Origin: Acidobacteriota bacterium
GTDB lineage: Bacteria > Acidobacteriota > Holophagae > Holophagales > Holophagaceae
Assembly (NCBI GenBank): GCA_016213735.1
Contig: JACQZU010000002.1
Location: 1-64,000 of the forward strand
Length of the DNA stretch: 64,000 bases
Reading direction: 5' to 3'
Shown here: piece by piece, positions 1 through 8,244 of the stretch
Position numbering within the stretch: the first letter of the stretch is position 1
Layout of the letters: each line of letters starts with the position of its first letter
The notes under the pieces: model-generated
Told to the model about the DNA's origin: nothing
The model's database searches: none
What the model saw: only the letters and a program-made list of their open reading frames with translations
Position numbers and translations under genes: made by a program

Positions 1-102
1 GCCTACCGGGCCGCCAATGTTTCTCGTCGGCCCGATCCCGACCGGCTCCATAAAAAACGCCGCCAATGGCGGCGTTTGGTGGAGCCAATCGGGATCGAAC
101 CG
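1..102. repeat. Direct repeat, copy 1 (tRNA-Ala 3' end plus terminator)
   Basis: Bases 1-102 are identical to 164-265. The repeated block holds, on the minus strand, the T-loop, acceptor 3' strand and CCA of tRNA-Ala followed by its terminator. This copy has no 5' half of the tRNA: homology breaks at base 103, inside the T-stem. It is a truncated tRNA remnant. The repeat may run off the left edge of the window. Confidence 0.9.
52..76 (-). terminator. Duplicate copy of the tRNA-Ala terminator
   Basis: The same 9-bp GC-rich hairpin plus T-run as at 215-239, within direct-repeat copy 1 and next to a truncated tRNA 3' end. Confidence 0.75.
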
Positions 103-163
103 GCCATTGGCTGGCCCCGGCCTCGGACGCTGCGCAGGCCCCACTGGGGCCTTGCTCGCTGCG

Positions 164-239
164 GCCTACCGGGCCGCCAATGTTTCTCGTCGGCCCGATC
201 CCGACCGGCTCCATAAAAAACGCCGCCAATGGCGGCGTT

Positions 240-265
<26 letters not shown>
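164..265. repeat. Direct repeat, copy 2 (overlaps the intact tRNA-Ala 3' end)
   Basis: This copy is identical to 1-102 at an offset of 163 bp. It contains the 3' end of the intact tRNA-Ala gene and its terminator. Duplicated tRNA 3' ends are typical footprints of site-specific integration or of local tandem duplication. Confidence 0.9.
215..239 (-). terminator. Intrinsic terminator of tRNA-Ala
   Basis: On the minus strand a 9-bp perfect stem AACGCCGCC/GGCGGCGTT with a three-base loop is followed by a run of T. It starts immediately after the encoded CCA of the tRNA. An identical copy lies 163 bp away at 52-76. Confidence 0.85.
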
Positions 266-315
<50 letters not shown>

Positions 316-326
316 GGGAAGCATCC

Positions 327-355
327 ATTCTCCCAGGGAGGGGGGTGGCGATCAA
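327..355 (-). promoter_or_regulatory. tRNA-Ala promoter (sigma-70 type)
   Basis: On the minus strand TTGATC (355-350) is followed after 17 bases by GAGAAT (332-327). The first base of the tRNA lies 11 bases beyond the -10 element. Spacing and position fit a housekeeping promoter for the single tRNA gene. Confidence 0.6.
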
Positions 356-361
356 GCGTGA

Positions 362-2302
362 TTATCGGGGCGGGGAGAGGCGCAGGCGCTGTCCAGGCCT
401 GAGTTTGGCGTCCCCCAGGCCGTTCCACGCGCGGAGCTGGGCGGCGTCGAGGCCGTGGCGCCGGGCGATGGCCGACAAGGTCTCGCCCCGCCGCACGACG
501 TGAACGGGACTCCGGCCTTCCGGGGCTGCGGCGGGAGCGTCCCAAGGCAGTTGGACGCGATCCCCGGGATGGAGGATCTCCCGGTGCTGGGGATTCAGGG
601 CCTTCAACCGGGCCAGGGAGAAACCCCACACCCGGGCCAGCCGGGAGAGGGTGTCGCCGGGCTGGGCGATCACGAGGTGCGGCACGGGCTCACGCGCCGG
701 AGGTCCGGCCTCGACCTGGCCCTCCACCGGCCGGGGCGCAGGCTGGGGGGCGGCCTGAGGGGCGGCGATGGAATCATTCCGCACGGGCGGAAGCTTCTCC
801 ACCTTGGCGGGGGCCTCCGCTCCGGCCGCTGCCTCGGCCGGGAAGGGAGGCAGGGGTTCCAGGGGACGGTCCGCCAGGGGGGCCGGGCTCCCGGCAGCGC
901 GCAAGTCTTCCGCGGCGATGGGCATCGGCGATCGGGGAGGCACCTTGATCCGCCGGCCCGGACGGAACTGGGAAGCAGGAAAATCATTGGCCGCCAGCAG
1001 GTCCTCGGGGGTCACCTTGAAGCGGGCGGCGACCCGGGACGGAGTGTCCCCCTTGCGGAGGGTGTAGGCCTGGAAATCCAGGCGCTGGGCCGGGGTCAGC
1101 CGTGCCAGGGCCCGGGCGGTGGGGACCCCGAATCCGGGGGGCACCCGGAGGGGATAGGTCCCTGGCGGGGTGCTGCCCCTCAGCAGCTCCGGATTCAATT
1201 CCTTCAGGTCCTCCACCGGAACGCCGGCGGTGCGGGCCAGCACCCCCAGGCTGGTCATCTTCTCCACCTGCACGATTTCGTAGACGAAGGGAGGGAGCGA
1301 CTGCAGGCTCAACCCGTAACGCTCCGGATTTTTGCCGACGAGGATGGCGGCGCACAACTCCGGGACGTAGTTCTTGGTCTGGTTCCGCAGCCAGCGGCTT
1401 CGCGCGAGGTCCCAGAAGTTCCTGGATCCCACGTTGGCGACGGCCCGGTCCGTGGTGAGGGGGCCGGCGTTGTAGCCCACCAGGGCCAGGTACCAATCGC
1501 CGCTCAATTCGTAGAGACGGCGCAGGTACCGCGCGGCCGCCCGCGTGCTCTTGGCGGGATCCCGCCGCTCCTCCACCCAGGCGCTCCCCTTGAGGCCGTA
1601 GATCCGGCCCGTGGAGCGGATGAACTGCCACATGCCCACGGCGGCCGCGTAGCTGCGGGCGTGGTTCTGGAAACCCGATTCGATCACCGCGAGGTAGGCG
1701 AGGTCCTGGGGGATTCCCTCCTCCGCGAAGACCTGGCGCACCATCGGGAGGTAGCGTCCAGCCCGGCCCAGGGACTTCTCAATGAAGGGGCGCCGCGTGG
1801 TGGTGAACTCCCGGACCCAGGTGAGCACCTTGTCGTTCAAATCGATGGGGAAATCGAAGACGGTCCCCGCCTCGGCGGCGCGCACCTTCTGGAGCTGGGA
1901 CTGGAGCTCCTCCCCCGTGAGGGCCACGACCTCTTCCTCCACCTTGAGTCCCGGTTCGGGCCCGGGGCCGTTCTTCGCCTCGCCCTGGAGCGCCAGCTCC
2001 ACGGATCGGAGTCGCTCGAGAAGGGCCTGGACTTTCGGGTCCCGCTGGGTTTCCTGGGGCCATCCCCCCAGGAGGTTCGAGGCCTCCTCCACCCGCGCGG
2101 TGGCGATGTCGTGCTTCCGATCCGTCAGGGCCTTCTCCGCCGCAGCGACCAGTTCGGAGAGGCGTTCGGGACCCGCAGGTAGGGGCGCGGGTGACGGCGC
2201 GGCGGGGGCCGGCGGCGCAGGGGCCTGCGCCCGGAGCGGTCCCGCCGCCAGGAGCAGGCTGATCCCCAGCCGCGCGGGGAGGGCCGCGCGGGACAGCGTC
2301 AA
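362..2302 (-). CDS. LysM-containing lytic transglycosylase (MltD type)
   Basis: This is a 646-residue exported peptidoglycan lytic transglycosylase. A signal peptide of about 25 residues (hydrophobic ISLLLAAG segment) is followed by a Pro/Ala-rich stretch, then an SLT catalytic domain with the ESGFQ...AVGMWQF signature (catalytic Glu near residue 208). Three LysM carbohydrate-binding repeats follow, starting near residues 412, 539 and 599. The order matches MltD. The start is a TTG whose last two bases overlap the TGA of gcvH, with GGAGG five bases upstream, so translation is probably coupled to gcvH. It should cleave murein glycan strands in the periplasm, with LysM anchoring it to the wall. 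Confidence 0.9.
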   Translation of the reverse strand: MTLSRAALPARLGISLLLAAGPLRAQAPAPPAPAAPSPAPLPAGPERLSELVAAAEKALTDRKHDIATARVEEASNLLGGWPQETQRDPKVQALLERLRSVELALQGEAKNGPGPEPGLKVEEEVVALTGEELQSQLQKVRAAEAGTVFDFPIDLNDKVLTWVREFTTTRRPFIEKSLGRAGRYLPMVRQVFAEEGIPQDLAYLAVIESGFQNHARSYAAAVGMWQFIRSTGRIYGLKGSAWVEERRDPAKSTRAAARYLRRLYELSGDWYLALVGYNAGPLTTDRAVANVGSRNFWDLARSRWLRNQTKNYVPELCAAILVGKNPERYGLSLQSLPPFVYEIVQVEKMTSLGVLARTAGVPVEDLKELNPELLRGSTPPGTYPLRVPPGFGVPTARALARLTPAQRLDFQAYTLRKGDTPSRVAARFKVTPEDLLAANDFPASQFRPGRRIKVPPRSPMPIAAEDLRAAGSPAPLADRPLEPLPPFPAEAAAGAEAPAKVEKLPPVRNDSIAAPQAAPQPAPRPVEGQVEAGPPAREPVPHLVIAQPGDTLSRLARVWGFSLARLKALNPQHREILHPGDRVQLPWDAPAAAPEGRSPVHVVRRGETLSAIARRHGLDAAQLRAWNGLGDAKLRPGQRLRLSPPR

Positions 2303-2685
2303 TGGGCCTCCGCGCTCACCAGGGCTGCGTAGGCCCCGGCATCCAGGAGGTCGGAGGGAAGCGCCCCGCCCAGGCGGACCTTCAGCATCCATCCCTTGCC
2401 GAAGGCGTCCTCGTTCACGAACTCGGGGTGGGCCTCCAGCTCGCCGTTCTTCTCCAGCACCTCGCCGTCCGCAGGAAGGAACAGCTCCGAGACGGTCTTC
2501 ACGCTCTCCACGCTGCCGAATTCCTCGCCCGCCTTGTAGGCCGCGCCCGGCTCCGGAAGGTCCACGAAGACCACGTCACCGAGGGCCTCCGCCGCGTAGC
2601 TCGTGATGCCCACCAGGGCGGTGCCGTCCCCCAGGGGTTTGAGCCACTCGTGGTCCTTGGTGTATTTGCAGTCGGCGGGGTACAT
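2299..2685 (-). CDS. gcvH: Glycine cleavage system H protein
   Basis: This 128-residue lipoyl carrier protein has the usual family length. The lipoyl-lysine motif SVESVKTVSEL places the modified lysine at residue 63. The N-terminus (YTKDHEWL) and the middle (GITSYAAEALGDVVFVDLP) are typical GcvH. It shuttles the aminomethyl group from the P protein to the T protein. It follows gcvT by 23 bp and overlaps the transglycosylase start. No gcvP lies in this window, so the decarboxylase must be encoded elsewhere. Confidence 0.97.
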   Translation of the reverse strand: MYPADCKYTKDHEWLKPLGDGTALVGITSYAAEALGDVVFVDLPEPGAAYKAGEEFGSVESVKTVSELFLPADGEVLEKNGELEAHPEFVNEDAFGKGWMLKVRLGGALPSDLLDAGAYAALVSAEAH

Positions 2686-2708
2686 GGAACCTCCTGGCGA
2701 AGGGAATT

Positions 2709-3812
2709 CTATCGCGCGCGCTTGTAGAAGGGCGTGGGGATCACCTCGGCGTCGCAGGCCCGCCCGCGGATGTCCACCTGGAACCGGGATCCCACGGCGG
2801 TCAGGTCGAGGGGGAGGTAGCACAGCCCCAGGTTGAAGCCCAGGGTGGCGCTGGGGGCGCCGCTGGTGACGTGGCCCACGGGCCGGCCCTCCCGGAGGAC
2901 GGGCATCCCGTCCCGGGCGATGTCCCGCTTCTCGAGGGTGCGGAAGCCCGCGAGCCTCCGGGTGAGGCCCGCGTCCCTCGCCTTGAGCAGGGCCTCCCGG
3001 CCGATGAAGTCGCCCTTGTCGAATTTCACCATCCAGCCGAGGTCGGCTTCGAGGGCGTGGGTCTGGTCGTCGATCTCGTGGCCGTACAGGGCCATCTTGG
3101 CCTCGAGGCGGAGGGTGTTGCGGCAGCCCAGCCCCGCCGGGGCCAGGCCGAAGGGCTGGCCTCCCTCGGCAAGGGTGTCCCAGACGAAGGGCGTACGCTC
3201 CGCGGCGCAGTAGACCTCGAAACCGTCCTCCCCGGTGTAGCCCGTGCGGGCCAGGAGGACGGGAATCCCGAGGAATTTGCCCGCGGTGAACCCGTAGTAC
3301 TTCACCGAAGCCAGGTCCACGTCCACCAGGGGTTGCAGCACCTCCAGGGAGTTGGGGCCCTGAAGGGCCACCTGCCCCGTGGCGTCGCTCTCGTTTTCCA
3401 CCGAACAGTCGAAGCCCCCGGCCTGCGCCTTCGCCCAAGCGAAGTCCTTGTCGGTGTTGGAGGCGTTCACCACCAGGAGGAATTCGTCCTCCGCCACCCG
3501 GTGGACCAGCAGGTCGTCCACGAAGGTGCCGTTCTCGTAGAGGAAGGCCGAGTACTGGATCTGCCCCAACTTCAGCTTGCCGGCATCGTTGGGGGTCAGG
3601 CGCTGCACCAGGTCCAGGGCCTGACGGCCCCTGATGCGGATCTCCCCCATGTGGCTCACGTCGAAGAGGCCCACCCTGCTCCGCACCGCCAGGTGTTCGG
3701 CGATGATCCCGGAGGGGTAGTGCACGGGCATGTCCCAGCCCCCGAAATCCACCATCCTGGCCCCGAGGGCCCGGTGGATGGCGTTGAGGGGGGTCTTCTT
3801 CAGCTCGGCCAC
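2709..3812 (-). CDS. gcvT: Glycine cleavage system T protein (aminomethyltransferase)
   Basis: The 367-residue tetrahydrofolate-dependent aminomethyltransferase releases ammonia and methylene-THF from the lipoyl arm of GcvH. The N-terminal KKTPLNAIHRALGARMVDFGGWDMP block and the VSHMGEIRIRG and GYTGEDGFEVY segments are family hallmarks. I chose the GTG at 3812 because GGGAG lies six bases upstream and the protein then begins two residues before the conserved LKKTPL. A longer reading to 3887 adds an unconserved leader. It is the first gene of a gcvT-gcvH-transglycosylase run. Confidence 0.96.
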   Translation of the reverse strand: MAELKKTPLNAIHRALGARMVDFGGWDMPVHYPSGIIAEHLAVRSRVGLFDVSHMGEIRIRGRQALDLVQRLTPNDAGKLKLGQIQYSAFLYENGTFVDDLLVHRVAEDEFLLVVNASNTDKDFAWAKAQAGGFDCSVENESDATGQVALQGPNSLEVLQPLVDVDLASVKYYGFTAGKFLGIPVLLARTGYTGEDGFEVYCAAERTPFVWDTLAEGGQPFGLAPAGLGCRNTLRLEAKMALYGHEIDDQTHALEADLGWMVKFDKGDFIGREALLKARDAGLTRRLAGFRTLEKRDIARDGMPVLREGRPVGHVTSGAPSATLGFNLGLCYLPLDLTAVGSRFQVDIRGRACDAEVIPTPFYKRAR

Positions 3813-3899
3813 GGCAGGCTCCCGTTCGAGCCCAGCATAGCAACGGCCCCCGTCGGGACGGAGGTCCGGGGCGATGCCCTTGCTCACAAATGGAACCGC

Positions 3900-4643
3900 T
3901 CAGGTTCGGGGGGTCCAGGGGTGGAGCCCGTCCAGGCTCCAGGCCAGGCTCCAAGCTCCCGAGGGGTCCCGGCGGGCCCGGAGGCGGACCTTCAGGGGCA
4001 GGACGAGGACCCCGGCCGCGGCGGCCCGGTGGAGTTCCTCCGCGTAGCCTGGGTCCACCTCCCGCGCCGCGTCGAAGGTGGACACGTCCCCCCGGTTCAC
4101 GAAAAAGGCGATGGCGGCGAGCCCCCCGGCCTCCACCACGCCCCGGAGTTCCCGGAGGTGCTTGGTCCCCCGTTCGGTGGCGGCGTCCGGGAAGAGGACC
4201 ATGGACCCTTGTCGGAGGGTGGTGTTCTTGACCTCCACCAGGACTTCCCTCCCCCGGGAGTCCAGGGCCGCGACGTCGACCCGGCTGCGTTCCCGGCCGT
4301 AGGGAACTTCGGTGCGAACGTCCCGGAGGCCCGGGAGCCCGGGGAGTTGGTCCCGCCGGGCCGCTTCGGCCACCACCTTGTTGGGGACCCCGGTGTCCAC
4401 CCCCACCCAGGTGCGCCCCCGGCGGCAGGCCACCCAGGTGAATTTCAGCCGCCGGTGGGGCGCGTCCACGGGGAGCAGCAGGACGGTGTCCCCCGGCGCC
4501 CAGCAGCCGGCCATGGTGCCCGTGTTGGTGCAGTGGGCGGTCACCACCTGGGCGTCCTCGAGTTCCACGTCCGCCAGGAAGCGCTGGTAGCGACGCCGGA
4601 CCCGGCCGGCCACCAGGCCCCGAAGGACCAGGAGGGGGCTCAC
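3900..4643 (-). CDS. sfsA: DNA/RNA nuclease SfsA family protein
   Basis: This 247-residue protein has the whole set of SfsA signatures: HCTNTGTM, GVDTGVPN, the nuclease-like VEVKNTTL and FPDAATERGTKHL. It was first described in E. coli as a sugar-fermentation stimulation factor and belongs to a PD-(D/E)XK-like nuclease fold family; its cellular role is uncertain. The GTG start overlaps the TGA of gmhB by four bases (GTGA), so the two are probably co-translated. Confidence 0.93.
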   Translation of the reverse strand: MSPLLVLRGLVAGRVRRRYQRFLADVELEDAQVVTAHCTNTGTMAGCWAPGDTVLLLPVDAPHRRLKFTWVACRRGRTWVGVDTGVPNKVVAEAARRDQLPGLPGLRDVRTEVPYGRERSRVDVAALDSRGREVLVEVKNTTLRQGSMVLFPDAATERGTKHLRELRGVVEAGGLAAIAFFVNRGDVSTFDAAREVDPGYAEELHRAAAAGVLVLPLKVRLRARRDPSGAWSLAWSLDGLHPWTPRT

Positions 4644-5203
4644 GCCCCCGCCAGGATGCGGTCCACGGCCTCGGCCAGGTCCTCGGCCACGAAATCAGCC
4701 AGGGAGGCGTCCTGGGTGGCCCCGTAGCCCGTGCGAACCAGGGCCACCCGGCACCCGGCGTTGCGGCCCGCCTCCAGGTCCAGGACCTTGTCCCCGATCA
4801 TCCAGGAGGCCGAGAGGTCCAGGCCGTGCTCCTCCGCCGCCCGGCGCAGCATCCCGGGGTTGGGCTTCCGGTCGGGGTGGTCGGGGTGCCGGTATTCGCC
4901 CTGGCCCTCCGGGTGGTGGGGCGCGGCGTAGGCCGCGTCGAGGTGGGCCCCGGCGCGGGCCAGCTCCTCCCCCAGGCGCGCCATGACGGCCCCGTAAGCC
5001 TTCCAGGAGAAGCGGCCCCGGCCGATGCCGCTCTGGTTGGTCACCACCACCACCGGGATGTCCCGTGCGTTGAGGCGGGCCACCGCCTGGGCGGATCCCG
5101 GAATCAGCACGAGGTCTTCGACCCGGTGGAGGTGGTCCACCTCGACGTTGAGGGTGCCGTCGCGGTCCAGGAACACCGCGGGGCGCCCTGGACCCGAGCT
5201 CAC
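4640..5203 (-). CDS. gmhB: D-glycero-D-manno-heptose 1,7-bisphosphate 7-phosphatase
   Basis: The 187-residue HAD-superfamily phosphatase acts in ADP-heptose synthesis for the LPS inner core. It has motif I FLDRDGTLN, motif II VVVTNQSGIGRG, the RKPNPGM segment and motif III/IV IGDKVLDLEAG. The zinc-binding loop is partly visible as AAPHHPEGQGEYRH, with histidines but no cysteines. Related histidinol-phosphate phosphatases look similar, but no his genes are nearby and kdsB and lptD in the window support an LPS role. The GTG start overlaps the preceding stop by four bases. Confidence 0.85.
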   Translation of the reverse strand: MSSGPGRPAVFLDRDGTLNVEVDHLHRVEDLVLIPGSAQAVARLNARDIPVVVVTNQSGIGRGRFSWKAYGAVMARLGEELARAGAHLDAAYAAPHHPEGQGEYRHPDHPDRKPNPGMLRRAAEEHGLDLSASWMIGDKVLDLEAGRNAGCRVALVRTGYGATQDASLADFVAEDLAEAVDRILAGA

Positions 5204-6366
5204 CGGGGGCCCCCGAGGCCCTTGGGCGTGCAGCGTTCCAACTCGCCCGGGGCCAGGGAGGCCCGGCCCGGCGTCACCCAGTCCGCCACGAAGACGTCGA
5301 ACTGGCGGGGGCCCCGGGGGGACCGGCCGCTGACGAAGAGGAGGCGCCTCCCGTCCGGGCTGAAGTGGGGGAAGGAGTTGAAGGTCCCGGTCCAGGTGAT
5401 GCGCTCCAGGCCCGTGCCGTCCAGGTTCACCTTGAACAGGTCGAAGGCCCGCCCCTTCCCCTCACGGTCGTGGTGGTTGGTGGAGAACAGGAGGGCCTTC
5501 CCGTCCGGGGTGAAGATGGGCGCGAAGGCCGCCCCCGGCAGCTTGGTGACCTGCCGCTTGTTCTTCCCGTCCGCGTCCATCACCCAGAGGTCCATCTCCA
5601 TCGGCTCCACCAGGTGTTCCTTCAGCAGGGCCTGGTATTTGGCGGCGGCTTCGGCCCCCTTGGGGTAGTTGGTCCGCCAGGCGATGAGCTTGGAATCCGG
5701 GCTGAACACGGCACCGCCGTCGTAGCCCACCCCCTCGGTGAGCCGCACCAGGTTCCGGCCGTCCAGGTCCACCCGCCAGAGGTCCACGTCCCCGCTGCGT
5801 TCGCTGGTGAAGACGATCCACTTTCCGTTGGGGGAGACCGTGGCCTCGGCGTCGTAGCCCGGGGCCGGGAGGAAGGGAACCGCCCCGCTTCCATCCGGGT
5901 TCGACAGGTAGAGGTCGTAGCCCTGGAAGACGGGCCACTGGTATTTCCCGGGGGTGAAGGGAGGGCTCGGGGGGCACTCGGGACCCGCGCCGTGGGTGCT
6001 GGCGAAGAGGATTTTCTTGTCCCCGGGAAGGAACCACCCGCAGGTGACCCGCCCCTTCCCGCTGCTGACCCGGCGCTGCTCCGAGCCGTCGGTGTTCATG
6101 GTGTAGAGCTGGTCGCAGGGGTGGCCATCCCGCGTGCTCTGGAAGATGATCCGCTTCCCGTCGGTGGACCAGTAGGCTTCGGCGTTGGAACCCGTGTTCG
6201 TGAGGCGGAGGACTCGGCCCAGGCGGGTTTCCCTGAGGTCCCGGAAGGGATCACCCGGGGCCGGCTGCATGGGATCGGGCGCCGGGGCCGGGGGAGGCGG
6301 GGCCGGGGCCTTGGCGTCGGCGGCCTGGCCGAGGAGGAGGGCGGTGAACAGGACGAAGTCGATCAT
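5200..6366 (-). CDS. TolB-like PD40 beta-propeller protein, exported
   Basis: This 388-residue protein has a short signal peptide (MIDFVLFTALLLGQAADA), a proline-rich linker, then WD40-like PD40 repeats. The recurring pattern is SxDGKRIxFxSxRDG, SPNGKWIVFTSERSGD, SPDSKLIAW, TPDGKALLFSTN and SPDGRRLLFVSGR. The family includes TolB and other periplasmic propellers with unassigned ligands. It is not TolB itself: the N-terminal TolB domain is missing and no tol-pal genes are nearby. I chose the ATG at 6366, with GGAG upstream, over an in-frame GTG at 6381. It is coupled to gmhB by a 4-bp overlap. Confidence 0.8.
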   Translation of the reverse strand: MIDFVLFTALLLGQAADAKAPAPPPPAPAPDPMQPAPGDPFRDLRETRLGRVLRLTNTGSNAEAYWSTDGKRIIFQSTRDGHPCDQLYTMNTDGSEQRRVSSGKGRVTCGWFLPGDKKILFASTHGAGPECPPSPPFTPGKYQWPVFQGYDLYLSNPDGSGAVPFLPAPGYDAEATVSPNGKWIVFTSERSGDVDLWRVDLDGRNLVRLTEGVGYDGGAVFSPDSKLIAWRTNYPKGAEAAAKYQALLKEHLVEPMEMDLWVMDADGKNKRQVTKLPGAAFAPIFTPDGKALLFSTNHHDREGKGRAFDLFKVNLDGTGLERITWTGTFNSFPHFSPDGRRLLFVSGRSPRGPRQFDVFVADWVTPGRASLAPGELERCTPKGLGGPR

Positions 6367-6414
6367 GGGAGCTTTCTCCACCGCCAGGATGCCAGAAGGC
6401 CGCCTCCGGGACCC

Positions 6415-8244
6415 TCAGCGAAGGGAGAGCTGCAGTTCCACGAGGGTCCCGTCCCCCTCGTTCCGGATGGACGCCCGCCCCTGGTAGGCGCTGAGGATCT
6501 GGGCGCAGGCGGGGAGGCCCTCCCCGGGCCGGCGGAGGCCCAGGACCGCTTCGGGGGAGCGAAGGCCCGTGAAGGGTTCGAAGGCCCCTCCAAGGGATTC
6601 GGGGAGGATGGGGCCGCCCTCGTCCTGGATCTCCAGGCGGAAGAGGCCGCCGTCGGAGCTGGAGCGGATCCAGATCACCGGGGACGGCTGGGGCCCGCCG
6701 GTGGCGTGGGCCACCAGCCGGGAGAGGAGGCCCGCGAAGTCTCCGTACACGCCGTGGAGGAGGCGGTCCCCCGCCTCCAGGGCCCATTTCACCTCCACGC
6801 CCTCGGGCAGGACGCCCTCGGCCTCCAGGAACTCCATCTCCTGGAGCAGGAGGTCGTGCAAGTCCAGCCATTCGGGGGTGGCGGGCGATTCCCGTCCGGA
6901 GCGCCGGATCAGCGCCTTCAGGAGGGAGTCGATCTGCCCGCAGGCGGAACGGAGCTCCTGGATCGCCCGGGGCGCCTCCTCGCGGCACACGCGCGGCCCC
7001 GGATCCTGGGGGCTTGAGAAAAGTCCTGCCAGCACGGCGCTCTCCCGCTGCAGCGTGAAGACCGGCCGCTCGAGGCGCTTGGCCATCCCGAGGAACAGTT
7101 CGCCCAGGACCGCCTGCCGCTCCTTCTGCCCCAGCGCGGTTCGGGTCGTCTGGAGGTCCAGGTAGGCCGATTCCAGGCGCTCGTAGCTGGACCCCAGGGC
7201 CCGGCTGCTCTCGTTCAGGCTCACGATGAGGGTGGCGTTCTCGAGGCCGGCCTGGCACATGCCGGAGTGCAGGGCCACGAGTTCCTCCTCCCGGGGCAGG
7301 AAGGGGCGGTCGTGGGCCCTGGCCAGGGCCAGGAAGCCCCAGAAGGTTCCAGGGTCCGAGCGGTCCCGGAAGGGCACGAGGCAGGCCTGGCAGGGAGCCG
7401 CCCAGATCCCGATCTCGAGGCCCGGGTCCCAGAACCGGGAGTGGTGGAGCTGCTCCCCCAGCAGCGGGCCGCTCCCCTCCTGGCCGAGCAGGAGCCGTGG
7501 AAGCGGAGCGTCCACCGGGAGGAGGGGCAAGGCCGCCACCGCGCCCCGGGACAGGCGCAGCCCCTCCAGGAAGCCGCCGCTGGAATCCATGTGGTAGGCG
7601 GAGGCCTGGGTGAGTCCCAGGGCGGGCACCAGGGCCTTGAGGATGCGTTCCAGGAGGGCCCGGGGCTCCCGCTCGCCCAGCAGCGAGCGGCTCAGTTCCA
7701 GGAGGTCGGAGAGGGTGCGGTTCCGGGACTCCAGGGCCTCCTGGGCCTCCACCAGTTTCCGGTTGGCGTCCTGGGCGTCCCGGAGCTGGGACTCCAGGTG
7801 CTCCACCACCTGCTGGTTGAACTGCCGGAGCACCTGGCCCTCCCGGGCCTGGTCCACCCGGTCCTGACGCCCCTCCAGGTAGGCCGAGACCTGCTCCACG
7901 AAGCGGAAGGGGTCGATGGGCTTGGGAATGAAGCCCGAGCACCCCGCCACCAGGGCCGTCTCCCGGTCGCTGCGCTGAGTCTTGGCGGTGAGGGCCACCA
8001 GGGGGACGGTGGCCAGCTCGGGCTGCTGGCGGATCTTCGTGGCGATCTCGAAGCCGGAGAGGCCCGGCAGGTTGATGTCCAGGAGGATCAGGTCCGGCAG
8101 GAGTTCCCGGGCCATCTGGAAGCCCTGGAGCCCCTCCGGCGCCCAGTGGGTCTCGAAGCCTGCCTGGGCGAGGAGCCGCTCCACCAGGCGCCAGTTCACG
8201 TGGTTGTCCTCGATGCAGAGGATCCGTCCTCGGGAGGGAGTCAC
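6415..8244 (-). CDS. Receiver domain protein with GAF-like and degenerate histidine-kinase modules
   Basis: This 609-residue cytoplasmic protein starts with an intact receiver domain (acidic pocket IED, phospho-acceptor Asp56 in LLDINLPG, conserved Lys in IPKPID). A coiled coil (about residues 125-185), a GAF-like region and a kinase-like C-terminus follow. The place expected to carry the H-box reads LGELFLGMAKRLERP, with Lys389 where an autophosphorylated His would be. The ATPase part keeps DEGGPI and FEPF, but its N-box lacks the Asn and its G2 box is RRPGEGLP. It is therefore probably a pseudo-kinase output or scaffold. The GTG start overlaps the TGA of the upstream kinase (GTGA), which strongly suggests partnership. 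Confidence 0.82.
   Translation of the reverse strand: MTPSRGRILCIEDNHVNWRLVERLLAQAGFETHWAPEGLQGFQMARELLPDLILLDINLPGLSGFEIATKIRQQPELATVPLVALTAKTQRSDRETALVAGCSGFIPKPIDPFRFVEQVSAYLEGRQDRVDQAREGQVLRQFNQQVVEHLESQLRDAQDANRKLVEAQEALESRNRTLSDLLELSRSLLGEREPRALLERILKALVPALGLTQASAYHMDSSGGFLEGLRLSRGAVAALPLLPVDAPLPRLLLGQEGSGPLLGEQLHHSRFWDPGLEIGIWAAPCQACLVPFRDRSDPGTFWGFLALARAHDRPFLPREEELVALHSGMCQAGLENATLIVSLNESSRALGSSYERLESAYLDLQTTRTALGQKERQAVLGELFLGMAKRLERPVFTLQRESAVLAGLFSSPQDPGPRVCREEAPRAIQELRSACGQIDSLLKALIRRSGRESPATPEWLDLHDLLLQEMEFLEAEGVLPEGVEVKWALEAGDRLLHGVYGDFAGLLSRLVAHATGGPQPSPVIWIRSSSDGGLFRLEIQDEGGPILPESLGGAFEPFTGLRSPEAVLGLRRPGEGLPACAQILSAYQGRASIRNEGDGTLVELQLSLR

Noticed and set aside
3813-3899. Glycine riboswitch upstream of gcvT
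   Set aside because: The leader is under 90 bases and lacks the conserved tandem aptamer pattern.
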